64,000 bases of DNA from Prostheceraeus crozeri (GCA_907163375.1 CAJQUW010001659.1:1-64000), one strand, 5' to 3'. Positions 20,703 through 33,467 are shown, numbered from the stretch's first letter. The notes: generated from the letters alone by a model not told the origin. Made by a program: numbers and translations.

Positions 20703-21284
20703 TAAAGAAATATTTTTAGTCACATGATATATTTTAAAAACCTGAAAGATGGATAAAATTCATGAATTTGAAATTCTCAACTTTTATGATTTTCGGTGTC
20801 CTGGAACGGTCATGATTTAAGCAATGAAAAATGTCAATCACAAATTTGAAATTCTCAACTTTTATGATTTTCGGTGTCCTGGAACGGTCATGATTTTCAA
20901 AGTAAAATGTCACAATCACAAATTTGAGATTCTTAACTTTTCTGATTTTTTCGGTGTCCTGGAACGGTCATGATTTTCAAGGTAAAAATTATAATTCTCA
21001 AATTTTGAGATTTTGAAAAATTTGAAAAATTGGGTATTTTTAAAAATCGCTCAAATTTATGAATTTAGGTCATCATAACCTGAAAAAGGGTTCAAATTCA
21101 TGAATTTATGTCGTTTTTAAAAATACCATTTTTTGAAAAAATGGTACTTTTTGAATGGACTAAATTCATGTATTTAGGTCTTAAAAACCTGAAAAAGGGT
21201 TCAAATTCATGAATTTATGTCGTTTTTAAAGATACTATTTTTTTGAATTTTATGGTGTCCTGGAACTGTCTTTTGCCCATTACT
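20703..21284 (-). repeat. right terminal inverted repeat of Polinton A
   Basis: Reverse complement of the left repeat, ending ...GTCTTTTGCCCATTACT. Three inner modules with TCGGTGTCCTGGAACGGTCATG lie at about 20792, 20872 and 20953, against two on the left. Just inside it (20660-20703) is an inverted copy of the first codons of the MEETK membrane-protein gene (TCTTCCACTTTTGTTTCTTCC), showing that the ancestral repeat reached into that gene. Confidence 0.9.
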
Positions 21285-21290
21285 TACAGG
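21285..21290. repeat. right target-site duplication of Polinton A (TACAGG)
   Basis: Exact copy of 1433-1438, directly after the terminal ATTACT. Confidence 0.9.
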
Positions 21291-21663
21291 GAAATTGCAA
21301 TTTAAATGATTCCATACAAGTTAATCGCAATTTTATGTTAAAAAATTGCAACTTTCGCAATTTCAAAAACAGCTTGAGTCTGTTAATGATCATTGCAATT
21401 AAATTTTAGCATGAATTGCAATTTTGGGGTTTAAAATAACGCCTGATTTCGCATCAGGTAATTGCAATTAAATTCTAAACAAAATGTAATCTATATTTAT
21501 AATGAAAACTAACAGCTCGGTCCTACCAAAGATGGGCTCTACTGCATTCATTTACTTAAGTGTTCTACCAGGATGTTTCTTCCAGGTTGTCTGTGAAACC
21601 CTAGTAGCCCAGCCATGGACACAGAATCCATGATCGATGATTCCAATAAATCCATGGAAAATT
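21291..21663. other. host spacer right of Polinton A
   Basis: Non-coding. The first 200 bp contain many interspersed AATTGCAA-like words (AATTGCAATT, TTGCAATTAAAT), a degenerate simple-sequence repeat. No gene or transposon end recognised. Confidence 0.5.
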
Positions 21664-22056
21664 AAAAATTGAAAATCATTGTTGGTAAGCATGTTTAATG
21701 ATTGGAAAGCTTATATGCATTGTCAACATACATCGATCATCATTATTGAACCAAAAATACGCAATTATAATATCTTAAAAACTTGCATTGATGATTCATG
21801 CATAAATCTCGGTTAAACATTGATGATAAATTCGCATAGATAAAATAAAGATTATTCAAAATTGAAAATCATTGTTGGTAAGCATGTTTAATGATTGGAA
21901 AGCTTATATGCATTGTCAAAATACATCGATTATCATTATTGAACCAAAAATACGCAATTATAATATCTTAAAAACTTGCATTGATGATTCATGCATAAAT
22001 CTCGGTTAAACATTGATGATAAATTCGCATTGATAAAATAAAGATTATTCTTTTCA
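21664..22056. repeat. 193-bp tandem duplication
   Basis: A unit beginning AAAATTGAAAATCATTGTTG and running to AATAAAGATTATTC occurs twice in direct succession, with the GAAAATC words at 21671 and 21864. The copies differ at only a few positions, so the duplication is recent. No coding potential. Confidence 0.9.
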
Positions 22057-25000
22057 ATTCTTATACAGTATTCCCGGGTTGAAAAAAACCGAGATAATTT
22101 ATCTAATATATGACTGATGGTGATAAATTTTACAAATATTAGATAATTGTTTTATAAAACAATCAAATACTGCATATTTGATATTTTTTAATAATTTTTG
22201 ATACATTTTTGACTATTATTTGACAAATATTGTCATAATCACCTAAATTTTCATATCTGAAACATTTTACAAATATTTATAAATTAATTTGTCGATGTAA
22301 CAAAAATGTTTCTGCATACTTATGTAATTGTTAGCATTAAGCAGTGCAGTAAGCGGAGTTCTGAACTCATCTGTTTAGCTACATGATAACAATGTTTACG
22401 TCAAATGATTGAAAAATCACAACTTTTTATCACCAGCCAGCAGCTGGTGTCAAAACGGTACCGAATCTCCAAGACAAATACGTGAACAATGGAATTGAAC
22501 TTGAACAGTGTAACTTGCAAAGGAGCAGTGTCTGTGTTAATCTTCACATCACATTGAAGTCGATGAACATGCAGTTTGATTTCACAGACAAGCACAATAG
22601 CAGCACCCATATTCCCCATACTTCATTAATAATTGCAGCTCTACATTAATATGAGCGTTTGTTTCTTCCTTGCATGCCTTCAGTCGAGGACTTCTGTATA
22701 CGATCGAGTGACGTCATAACAACATCAATCTTGCCTTACACGTAGGATCATTGCTTTATAGAGTGACTCACGCATAGAGTGCGCGTGCCCTCGCCGTCCA
22801 TGGCGCGCGTTGACTTACTTTGCGTTTCTTATAACTATGCGTGACCTTACTGTCTGGCCATACTGCTGCGCTCGTTTCGATATGCGCTCCTCAGTCGAAC
22901 AGAAGGGCTGTGAATTGTAAAGCTTTCACTGGATGTGCCAACGACTTTTCATGCTGATTCTTTACATTGGTAAACTATGATTTCGTGAAGCTTCTTCGAA
23001 TTAAACGAAATATGATAGAAGTGTGAATCGAATACCTGTGTGACTCAATTTCTGCCGATTCTCTCAACTCAAGTTTACGTGCTGGTAAGGAATAGAGCGG
23101 AGGTCACGTAAAAGAAGGTAAGACGATCACTCATGCTACAAACCAAGTTATTATTCCATGAAGTGTGAGTTAAATTGTATTTTAGCTGTAAGTGTACACC
23201 TTCATGGTCTCCTTTTTGAAATAATGTGCTTGAGATTGAAAAAAAATTTAACATTTTTTCTAGACCTAACGCGGTGCTAAAGTTTTTGATTTAAAAACAA
23301 TGAATATTTTTCTGAAATTCAGTAGGAGTTCAAGCGTCGCATCATTATCAGCGTGATCATTTTTATACTGTGCTTCAATTGAGGGTTCCATTTCTTTTTC
23401 TCACTCTGACCCGGGTTTCATTCGGGAATAGATATTGGAGAATGTGACACGGCTGTTTTAGTCTGGGTAGGAATTCAAAAACAGCTTATGTTTTACTCCT
23501 TGTTCATCCGGTAGATGTAGCGTACTAGGTTTACAGCATCAAGGTTTCAGGTAGTATCAGGCAAGTAGGCCTATTGATAGAGGGTAACATTATGAATTGG
23601 AAATTAGTAAGATTTCTGCAATTTTTTAAGTGTCATGCTAAAATCATGAATTAATGAAATTGAAAAACATGATATTATAATATACTATAAAATGAACCAA
23701 CACATGAGGTCTTGAAATGAAACCTTATTTTCTCAACCACTGAAACGAATTTTAATGCGCACATTCTGCGGTCATGAGTGACTCAAAATAATTCAAAAAC
23801 CAGCGCCACTGCACTCGGTTTATACAGCATGTTTGAGACGAGTAGTAGGTGGATACTTGCTTTTTTTTAGATGGGGCTGCATGAATCCAAATGGTCCCAT
23901 CCCCTGATTAAGAAATCGGGCTCAAGCTAGCTACATTAGACGGCTGACCAAATGGACCTCATTTGTGATTTAGCTGGTTATAAAAGTAAATCGTCTAATT
24001 TTCATAACGACTGATATGTCAGAGCTTCCGAATGTTTCGTAATCCTGGATATTTTGTGGCAAATGATACTGATCGGCAGTCGCGGGTATAATACTGAGTC
24101 TATTGTGAAGTACTTATGTTGCATTCATAACATTTTTTTGAATTGTGTTTGCATGCAATACATTATTATAATTATGTCTGCTTCTATTTGTTAAATATCT
24201 ATTTTATATTTCCTATCTTATTGTCAAAGTGAATGTATTTTGAACCAGTCCTCCGTATGTGGATTGTGCCATGTAAGTCATCATGTAATTTGTGTCACAA
24301 TATATGGGTTCTCTGTTATGACAATCATGTACTACCGGTATCTACTTAGTTTGGGGGAGGAGTGTACAGTCACAGCCACTGGTTGACTGGATTATCATCA
24401 CCTCGCTAGAATTCAATAATAATCAATAACTTGATGCAGTAATGTGTAATACAATAACTGGAATTCAGTAATATTTTGCTGAAAACATTTTAAACATATT
24501 CATCACTCAAAAATTTTAAATTGATAAGATTTCAATACCGCGTTGAACCAGCCCTTGCTCCCAAGACTATGAATTCACTGTCATATATTCAACCAGTATT
24601 TAACAGAATTCTGTGGTGACTATTTGGCACCACACATTTTAATTGTCTATTTAATTGCTTTTACTTTGATTACAACCAATTAAGTCTTCTATGAAATCCT
24701 CGCACGACGACTTACAGTCGTTAGCAGTTCAGAACTAATTTATAACGAAGTTATCTAAGGATCACTTATCAAAAGTAGCGGGCACTATAACAGATCTTGG
24801 GTCTTCTTATGCGTCTCTAAATTAGTTTAGACAACTAAGAAGTACCGGTATCTCAGTCATAGTGAATTTATTGGTCATTCTTATTTGCAAATGATTGTAG
24901 AATTTAAATTTAAAAATTAAATACCATGACTACAGCCTCCAAAAATTGATATTGATAGAGAGCATGCAACTTCGCATAACAGGGATGAAAATCTTTAGCG

Positions 25001-25543
25001 GATACGCGTTTCCGCCAGTGTCCCTTGAAAGGCTAAAATGATTTTTTTAAAATTTTCTATTTAGGGCCCACGGAATTCTAGAGGATTCCGTGTTAGGGCC
25101 CTTGAAAAGTTGATTTCTTGTCGGAACCCCTAACTGCCCGTTCTCATCCCCGCATGTGGGTAATGTACGTTTATGTAGGCCGACCAATTAATTGCAATAA
25201 TTTTATCCAAAAAATCAAATGGATTGTCAGCTTAATTTCGTCAATTGAGAAATTAATTAATTGCACCTAATGGTAGCAATTATTTGAAATTAATTTTTCA
25301 TTGCCCCTGTTTATCAGTGATGTTTGCGCTCGGTGAAGGTTTCTTTCTTGAAGACCATTATTTATCAGGGTGCAGTCAGACGTCAGGTAACATCTAAATC
25401 TGCTTGTCGTCGGTAAAAGGATAAAGGAGCTTAGCGGACGATAACTGATTTATTGTCTTGTATATCTTTCATATCACCTGTTTTTCAAGTGAAATCAAAT
25501 ATATGTAAGCCGTCAAGTTTGGTGGTTCGTCCAATAAATGCAG
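22057..25543. other. host non-coding DNA
   Basis: No open frame of convincing composition. GC is locally higher at 22740-22890 (GTGCGCGTGCCCTCGCCG), possibly a small CpG-rich promoter. A short inverted repeat (GGGCCCACGGAATTC...GGATTCCGTGTTAGGGCCC) lies at 25064-25101. A CAGGGATGA...TCATCCCCG pair at about 24985-25145 is weakly reminiscent of hAT ends. GTAGGCCTAT and TACCGGTA words recur. Confidence 0.5.
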
Positions 25544-25660
25544 ATGAAAACGTCTTTGTCGAAATTTGCTGAGCTTGCAGCTGCTGTCCAGTTGCCCTCC
25601 ATCCAGTCTGGTACGGAGCGAGTATTCAGCTTATACGCACCGGCACACCCCGTGTTGTGA
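25544..25660 (+). pseudogene. hAT-like transposase C-terminal fragment
   Basis: A 38-codon open stretch reading SKFAELAAAVQLPSIQSGTE then RVFSLYAP before a stop. The pattern A..(L/I)P(S/A)xxxxxERVFS is the dimerisation signature at the C-terminus of hAT-family transposases. No other part of a transposase is visible nearby, so this is a decayed fragment, or possibly a chance match given its short length. Confidence 0.35.
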
Positions 25661-27628
25661 AGATTGTAACAGTTCAGTTATCTCTATAGATGATGACATT
25701 GACTTGATTGTGAACGAGTGAAAGATTGTTGTAATGATTGGGGCCGTCTTGTTGGCATCTTGTTCAAAAGTCTACTCATTGCTTTTATATTTATGTAGGC
25801 CCATATTTAGTAAGAAGATGATGCAAATTTGTGTAGAGATGTAATTAAGGAGTTTACAGTTTTCAACAGATATCCTGATATTATTTACATGTAGGCCTAG
25901 TTCTTCTTTTTATATTTGTGCCTTCTTTCTGTACCAGATGAGAATATCTGTCAATTTCAGACTGATCAAACCAAAATATATTTGCGTAGCGAGTACATTA
26001 TCAAAACTTGACATGACTAGACTACCGTATGTCATTGACTTGAACAGCCCGGTTAATATCAAATGATATTAACTGAGCAATGCTAACTTATTCAAATATG
26101 CCATATCAAAAGGTCGGTTGATAATTTCGTTATATATAGAACTATCTAAATCTGTATATAATTGCACGTAATATTAAATGGCAGATCTATAGATAAAAGT
26201 GAAAAACTTAAGTGCATGTATTTTTTTCATTGGAATTTTTGATTTAATTGTGTAATAGTCGTTCTGTAAATGTAAAGCTATTGATCAGTCTGTACTTAAT
26301 CCCTTCTTTGTAGATGGTTGTTTTCCCATTACACGGATTCTCTCAATTGCATGGGATGTTTCGGGCTTTTCTGCAGCTCATTTAAAGTGGTCTCGTTATT
26401 CCTGGTAAGTTGCAATTATTATGATCATTTAACAGGCATTTTCGTGTGGATTGACGTTGAAGGTGGTCATTTTCCCGGATACACATGTTCTTCCAATTCC
26501 ATTGGAAGTTATAATTGGTGCTTCTGAGTTTGGCAGCTCATTATCTACTTGTATATTAAAGTATGTATTTTAAAAGAGGAATCATTTCCAAAATTTGTGG
26601 CTGTTTGAGAATGGGACTAGGTCATTCTCTTTTCTCTGCAGCTCAGAAATTCTAAGTCGTTACATGACTTTCATCATTTAGTGTACGATGTAGATGATAT
26701 AAAAGGAGTTTATCGAATATTGATAGATATAAAGCACGTGATTATATAATGAATTAGAAATAAGAATGGAAATAAATGATCACTTTAAGTAATCGAAAAT
26801 TGCCGATGCTGTTGAAAATATATTCCCAAACTTTCGTCTGTCTCAGACCGCGTCAGGGCCGCTTTATGTTAATCAATTGGGAGGGCCGGGAACTTTTGGT
26901 CAAGAAAATAAACTGATTACTAAAAGACTGTTATGACTGTGTTTACTGTTATGAAACTTACCAAATGAAGAATATCTTAGATGAATAGTGTTTTTGCTAA
27001 TAACATGTCCCGAATATTGCATCAATACGCAGATAATCGCCAAGGCTTACATGAAATTAGCAGAAACTTCATGGTAATCCAAACCCGGTTATTGTTGTCA
27101 TCGTTTCCAAGACATCAGCTGTTTTTAAAACAATCAGTTTTCAAACAAAATAAAATTAATGAAGGATCCTACATGAATCACAAAGGCATTGCACTAACCA
27201 TAGTCAAGAGGATATATTAACATTTCCTATACAAAATATATGAGTTTGACGGCAATGTGGCGTAATACAACGCTCCAAATTTGAACACCACAAGCAAGGA
27301 ATATCCGGCGCGTGCAATTCGACATTTTCTCAGATGTTGTGCGCATATGCTTTTCTAGACCCGTAGGCCCTATATCTCCGTATATAAAACGCTCAACACC
27401 GATGATGTATATTTTTATCTATTTGGAACATAGTAGGATGTCGGATGATTATCTGAAAAGAAAAATAAATGCTCTTCGACATTGATATAAATTATTTTAT
27501 CTGATTTTATCGGCTAAGCAAACCAATAGTCGTTCGAGATGTTTGACCTCACCTGGTGTCCCTGGTGTATTGTGCGAAATTGAATATATTTTGTGTGCGT
27601 TATCGCTATTTACCAGGTACTACATGTG
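25661..27628. other. host non-coding DNA
   Basis: AT-rich sequence without a supported gene. Short frames at 26318-26527 and 26981-27220 lack recognisable domains or splice context. Several GTAGGCC(T/C) words occur. No repeats of note. Confidence 0.5.
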
Positions 27629-27761
27629 AGGGGCCATTCACTTATTACGTCACGCAAGGGGGTGGGAGGGTGTCAGTTCAAGCGTGACGAAGTGTGATGA
27701 GGGGGTGGGTCGGTGTCGAAAATCGTCGAAATCTGCGTGACGTAATAAGTGAATGGCCCCT
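27629..27761. mobile_element. MITE with GGGGCCATTCA inverted ends
   Basis: The 133-bp segment has near-perfect inverted ends, GGGGCCATTCACTTATTACG continuing to TCACGCA, mirrored on the right. The interior holds GGGGGTGGG-type runs. The flanks are TGA on both sides, a possible 3-bp target duplication. MITEs with GGGGCC(A/G)TTCA...ACGTCACGC ends are common in invertebrates. I do not assign a superfamily. Confidence 0.8.
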
Positions 27762-28481
27762 GAATAACATTTTGTATATAACATAGTAACACATATAACA
27801 CCGTATAATAATATGTAATAAATTATTTTGTTTAAAGACAATAGTCTGTCCCAGTAATGCGATTTGTGTGGACGCAAAATGTGACTTGCTTTACCTAGCT
27901 ATGTCATAATGTCTATGGCATACAATAGTGATGAAAGGTGAATAGCATTGTTAATTATTCCTTTTTTTATCTGCGTAATTCCACATAATTCAGTTTTACA
28001 TCCTTCAATGAACGCATATATACTGGATAAATTCTTATGAGCGTTCAATAACACTGAACGGAAGTCTGGTTTTAGCTATAATCTATGGCGACCATTTAGT
28101 ACATATGATAAAGTGTCAGTTTATGTTATACAGTTTTATGAGACTGTTGTTTATATATATGGCTGTCATTGTATTTTTGAATATAAACAATACACTTTCT
28201 TCAACACCTGTGTGATGAACAAAACAGCTGATGATTGAAGAGAGCTGTTTCTAGAGCAAAATATGATTAAATGAGCTTAAATAAACTTAATGAGAATTAG
28301 TATGCAATGTTGTGCTATGTATTTAAAAACATGATTAAGTACGATTTATGATACGTTTGAAATTGACGAAGCTTCGCGATTCCTGCTTATACTGCTACAT
28401 GTCATCTACGTATTCATGCACTGAAATTAATAAATTTCTGCGCTATATTGATTTATTTACCAATCGGATCGGTTAAAATAG

Positions 28482-28712
28482 ATGGCATCTTCCATAGATT
28501 TAGGAGAGAAGAACATCTCAAGTTCAAATGTTGACCGCTTCTTGTACTACCAAAGAAGCGAAAAGAAGGATCCTTCCGATCCGTCTCTACAAACTCCTAA
28601 TCTCACGTTCCCTGGGATGAATGCGTATGAGCTCGGTATAAGGACGTTTCTCAACAATCCCATGGATATGACGGCAGCGAAAATTCGTACCATAATAGGC
28701 CTATATGATTAA
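28482..28712 (+). CDS. short open frame of unknown origin
   Basis: 76 residues beginning MASSIDLGEKNISSSNVDRF and ending TAAKIRTIIGLYD. The composition is protein-like (PSDPSLQTPNLTFPGMNAYE) and an upstream in-frame region is closed, so it could be a first coding exon of a host gene or a remnant. I recognise no domain and see no clear splice donor at its end. Confidence 0.25.
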   Translation: MASSIDLGEKNISSSNVDRFLYYQRSEKKDPSDPSLQTPNLTFPGMNAYELGIRTFLNNPMDMTAAKIRTIIGLYD

Positions 28713-29457
28713 GATCTGATTATCAAAATTTTTATAGTTAACCCGACAGGCTGCAAGATTTGAATGTAAGAATCTAGTTAGGGACCGATTAGGCTTAGTC
28801 TCTATAATAAGTGATTTTGAAATCCTAACGGAGCATTTTTGTAGTGGTGGGTATTTCGGCGCAAATCTGCGTGTTAGTTATTTATCAGCTTATGGCTATT
28901 CCATCACAGCTTTGATTTAAAACGTATGTTCGGCTGTCCTGAATTATAAAACACTGGTAATATTTGCAAGATGTGTGTGAAACTCCACATGAAGCCTGAC
29001 TGGAATCGCCACACGGTTTGCTGGATTAATCCGGTGCACTCAGATGGCAAAATTTACTAAAATATAACTTTCCGGAGAGCAAAATAAATTATAAATGGAG
29101 TTGTCAACAGGGTGTCTACATAAGACCTGGATATCCTGGATAAATCCTGATTTCGAAAATTTGGCCTTGATATCCTGGATAAATCCTGATTTTGTCGAAA
29201 TTGAAAGTTGTGAAAACGTTCTGAGCTAAATTTTCAACGTTAATAATGTAAATAAAATGTAATTATGCTTCTCTGTGACTTCATATTAGTTCGTGCTTTT
29301 CGCATTCGTTTGCTAGCATGAACCAATGTCCGTGTGTGTTTTCTTTCTGTTTCAGGTTGCATGAGTTAATTTAGGCTTATTTTCGCACACATGAATTTTC
29401 GAACTCGGTGGATGTCTCAGACTTCGGAAAGATATTAGCGACTTCTACCGGGTGTCC
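28713..29457. other. host non-coding DNA with a short direct repeat
   Basis: About 29128-29200 contains two near-copies of GATATCCTGGATAAATCCTG in direct orientation. No gene recognised. Confidence 0.5.
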
Positions 29458-29458
29458 C

Positions 29459-29611
29459 AAAATCAGGAGAGATTCTCTGATAGAAAAATAGTGCTGTCTC
29501 GACGTGCTGGACACCGAAGGCCCGTCAACGAGTACTTTCTTTATTCGTGTACCAATAAATATATTAATCAAGACAGCACTATTTTTCTAAGAGAGAATCT
29601 CTCCTGATTTT
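29459..29611. repeat. fold-back element with 41-bp arms
   Basis: The arm 29459-29499 (starting AAAATCAGGAGAGATTCTCT) is the reverse complement of 29571-29611 with two mismatches, around a 71-base centre. It resembles a MITE or a fold-back duplication. No target duplication is obvious. Confidence 0.85.
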
Positions 29612-29720
29612 GCGAAATGCATCGACTGATTCGGAAACTAGTCAACAATGTGTATCCATGATTTGTCTTTATGCAAATTTGTTTTATACAGGCTTCTTAT
29701 TGATATGTTTACTTTTTTCA

Positions 29721-30051
29721 GATAATTGGATTCTTACAACAAAAAATTTCGTGGAAAAGAATGGTGAGACAAGTGAAGAGAAGTCTTTATTTTGGTGATA
29801 CAGTACCATACCAAGTTGGAGAAGATGGTGGAAACTCTTGGGTTACCTTTGATCTTCAACATCAGATAGAAATTCTGCTACATCGCTATCAGGTTACCAT
29901 AGAAAAATATCGGGAGATACTTAAGAATGGCAATGGTGATATTTTACATTCTTGTGATCATCTGTGTTCTACTGATCCATTTATTCTGCATCTACATTTG
30001 TCAACAGATGGCGGTCAACTGTACCGCTACCGAAAGCAGACACTTCCCTAG
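29721..30051 (+). pseudogene. transposase-like exon truncated by a transposon end
   Basis: A strong acceptor (GTTTACTTTTTTCAG, ending 29720) opens a frame of about 110 codons, beginning IIGFLQQKISWKRMVRQVKR. The end, FILHLHLSTDGGQLYRYRKQ, fits the LxxxLxxDGxxLxxS pattern of transposase genes of the Tnp2-like group, where a tryptophan-containing WPI motif usually follows. Here the frame stops at a TAG that belongs to the CCCTAG terminus of the next transposon. Family assignment is tentative. It is a truncated gene piece, not a full gene. Confidence 0.4.
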
Positions 30052-30330
30052 ATGCCCGTTTTTGGATAAAACATGCATGATTCCCATGCATGATCATACA
30101 TGATTCATGCATGATCATGTATGATTCATGCATGACCATGCATGTTTCATACATGATCATGTATGATTCATGCATGATCATGCATGCATCATACATGGCC
30201 ATGCATGATTTTCATGCATGTTTTATCCATGAGACATCCATGTTATATGCATGAGACATGCAGGTTATATCTATGAGACATGCATGTTTTGTCAATGAAA
30301 TATCAATGATTAAATCATGTGACATCTATA
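30046..30330. repeat. left subterminal CATGCATGAT array
   Basis: Irregular array of CATGCATGATC / CATGTATGATTC words (30075-30215), then ATCCATGAGACATG(C/T)ATGTT units to about 30300. These are self-complementary and could form extended secondary structure. They are likely transposase-binding subterminal repeats of the 5.8-kb element. Confidence 0.8.
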
Positions 30331-33300
30331 ATTTTACCATCGAATAGATGAAATTAACCAGGGATGCTAGTATCATTGTACAATCTGTATTGTAGGTTCA
30401 TAGCACATTTTTTTCGTGGAGTGATAAAGTCTACATGTTGAATGAATACAACATTGTAAAATTTACGAACATGCACACTTTACAACTTGAAATACATTCA
30501 TTACATCCCTGGCAAATTCCACTCACTCCATAGATGTGGCGCAAGGCCATACATTATCTTCGATATAAAATTGCACATGTCCCAGAGGCATTCAAATGCA
30601 AATTAAATAACCGTGTATAAAATCGACATCATGTTTATAGCAATGTATTGAAGACACAAGGAAAATTCATGCATAACGTGAATTAATGAAACACAAATGA
30701 ATCAGTCTCTAACACAGTTTTCAATCTCCGATTCAAAAAACATTTCTAATGAATTTATGGAATAAAAAATTAGAAAGAAGAGCTTTTACATGTGATTTGT
30801 AATTAGTAAAATAAGGTATTTTTCAAAAAAGGCTCTGATCGAATAACAAATATAATTCTAAAAGCTATCAGAGATGTGTATTTTCTAGAAATGTTTTGAA
30901 ACGATTAAAATGGCAGTGCAAGCGATTATTCGGAAGATGTTACTCTGAAATATTCTTTATATATTTTCTTGATGCAGCATTGTCGACTGGAAGGGTAACA
31001 TGACAATTTATTTAGAAATTTAGTTGAAAGATATTTGAAATTATAACAAGAAACGATTGATCACTCATTCAGCTTATGGAGTTTTCTTCTGATTAAAACA
31101 AATAGGTTATGGCACGGTACGCTTCTTCCCTTTGAGCTATACGGAGTATAACGCTGTAGATTGAAGTGTATTCTTTTGTTCTTAATTCAAATTTCAAGCA
31201 TGATTGATTTTCCGCACAATAGTAATCGTGTAAGAAAATATTTGTTAGACCTACATTTGGTAAAATAGTTATTCTTGCTAAAATTATCCTTTGTTCGATA
31301 GCATTCATAGAGATTACAAAAACTGAGCCCTGCTCTCCCAAGTAAACAGCAGAAGGAATGGATATCCTTCAAAAATACAATTTTTCATACGTATTTAGAA
31401 AATGCACAAAGTTTTGCCACCGTATAGGATGACGTTCATATAGTAGCACACATCGAACGATCAGATACAAATAATTTTGATGAAAATCACTGTTATCAAC
31501 ATAAAGAAAATTTCTCTTTCCGGATTTGATCATCCTTCATTTGAAAATCCTTCCAACCAGAAAACATGCCCACAGTCCGAATGCGTATTTCACGTCATCT
31601 GAAACACCGTCGCGACGTCATCATCACATTTTTAAGAATAGAGGTGATGTCACGAAAAATTTACAGTTCAACGGAGAAACAATCACTAGTACTATGAAGT
31701 TTGAAGCGATAATACGAGGTCACTGAAAAAACGTCTTCAGTTGGACCACAAGACGTTTGTCCGAATCTGATGATCGGTGGGACGTTGCGAATATATGAGA
31801 GATTTATGGGTAAATAATAATTCCAGTATTTCGGGGTTAATATCACAAGACAAGACGAAAAACAGCCGAGCGTAGGTCAGGTATTGAGTCATTGATGCAC
31901 AGATACGACGAGTTTGCGCAGCCTCAGCAATAAGCACCTGTAAAAAGAAGACAAATTTTGTGCTGATGTGCAGAGCAGCTAGAAGAATTATCATACTTAA
32001 TTAATCTTAATTAACATTCTATGGGTAGGCCTACTCAAAGTTTAGAAGAGAAATCATTTATAGTAATTTTAGGTGTTGTAGTAAAGACTTAAGAAAACTG
32101 CTTTTGACTCATTTCATCTCTGACAATGTGGCAAGCGATATTATTCTTAGGAATTTTGATAGCAAATGAAGATATTCAGGAGTGGTTGAATTGTGATCAT
32201 TAACAATTTATGAATTCTTTTATTTTGATATTCAAGTACCGGTAACTGTTTTTAGAAAAATGCAATCTGCAAATAAAAACGGAGATGTAGCCTATTGCCG
32301 ACCGCCTGTCAATCGTTCATGAGATGAAGATAGTCAGGAATACTTGAATTTTCTATAATATTAACACCGTACATGTAATTTCATTTTGTTAAAATCACAA
32401 TCTGCACACACACATAATGTCATCTTGTCTACCGTTTATATGACAGCATCTCTTCAGGTATTCATGGTGACATGCGGGCCCACAACTAACATGTGACCAT
32501 AACAACTAGGCCTACGATGATATGAAAAGTGCGATGCATAATTTGTAATAAGTAAACACAAATTGATATAAAAGAGTGGCAATGAGTTTGCACTTTGATT
32601 GTTTTATATTAATCGTAAGGCATGAAAAATAATTGATTTTGCAAAACTAAACCTATTGTTGGACTGCAACGCATAACTGATCTTTATTACAGTGTGCAGT
32701 CCGTCGTGTAGCATCTATGCCTTTTGTGTGCTTGATCATTTTTCTTAAACGACTCGAAATATCAAATTGATATCATTTTCTAAAATGTAGCAATTCTGAA
32801 AAAATTAATTGAATATCATGGGCGTTAGCTACTGATTTCAGTTCAATATTTATGTAATGGAAATAGTGACCTATTTAAACAAGCTTCCTTGATGGATCCA
32901 TTTTTCAGAAACAAGATTAAATTGTATAACTTAAGCAGATATCGAATAGCTCAATAGTTTGTCCGCATTGATAAAAATATTCTCCATCTAAACTTTTTGT
33001 AGTCCTGGAATAGATTTTTTATGCCTTATACCATGTTCAATTGTTTCAATTTTTTTTCAATTATTTGTCATCCAAATATTGATGCTATAGCACAAGTATA
33101 GCCTAGTATTGAAGTGCTAAATTGAAATGGTTTTAATGCGTTAATTAAGTTCTTTCATGCTCATAGTTTCTAGCATGCAACTATTTTGTCTCAACATGCC
33201 CAGATTTTTGTGCTATTTTCAAAGCAATCAGAAATTACGAATTTAAAAGCAGTGTATTACCGTTTCAACATATTCCCATTTGATTATGATTCTTTTCACG

Positions 33301-33370
33301 ACACAATCAACTTTTGATCGATTTTTCAACGAGAAACGTCGTCGTGAAAACTGATATGCATGCACATTCT
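30331..33370. other. transposon interior, no gene seen
   Basis: AT-rich, without a supported coding region. Frames at 31093-31341, 31526-31726 and 31737-31994 look like chance openings. It may be captured host intergenic DNA carried between the transposon ends. Confidence 0.5.
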
Positions 33371-33460
33371 CATGTTGAATTCAAAGTGAATAAGTCTTGG
33401 GTTTTCTATCACACAAATGATGTCACATGCCCAAGACTTATTCACTTTGAATTCAATATG
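33371..33460. repeat. hairpin 1 of a tandem pair
   Basis: Arms 33371-33401 and 33430-33460 are reverse complements over 31 bases, with one G/T position that would pair as G-U in RNA. The loop is 28 bases. The size fits a long miRNA- or hpRNA-type precursor, but also a fold-back replication event. Confidence 0.85.
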
Positions 33461-33467
33461 CTAAGAA

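Larger units (their letters stand above)
1439..21284. mobile_element. Polinton A: full-length Maverick/adintovirus-type element
   Basis: A 19.8-kb element with 5'-AG...CT-3' termini, inverted terminal repeats and a perfect 6-bp target-site duplication. Its parts are a membrane protein, coiled-coil protein, penton-like protein, packaging ATPase, leftward PolB and clamp-like gene, fibre-like protein, small core protein, major capsid protein, pX-like protein, PLA2-integrase and an adenain-like protease. The two terminal repeats differ by very few bases, so the insertion is young. The element is nevertheless broken, with about six or seven breaks, one of them a nested piggyBac-type transposase unit. 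It is strongly AT-rich compared with the flanks. Confidence 0.95.

Noticed and set aside
24979-25150. CAGGGATGA...TCATCCCCG pair as hAT-type MITE ends
   Set aside because: The ends match over only about ten bases with mismatches, and the flanks do not form an 8-bp duplication. Kept as a passing note only.
30060-30300. CATGCATGAT array as a CRISPR or regulatory operator array
   Set aside because: There are no unique spacers or regular spacing. It lies in the subterminal region of a eukaryotic transposon and is better explained as its terminal repeats.
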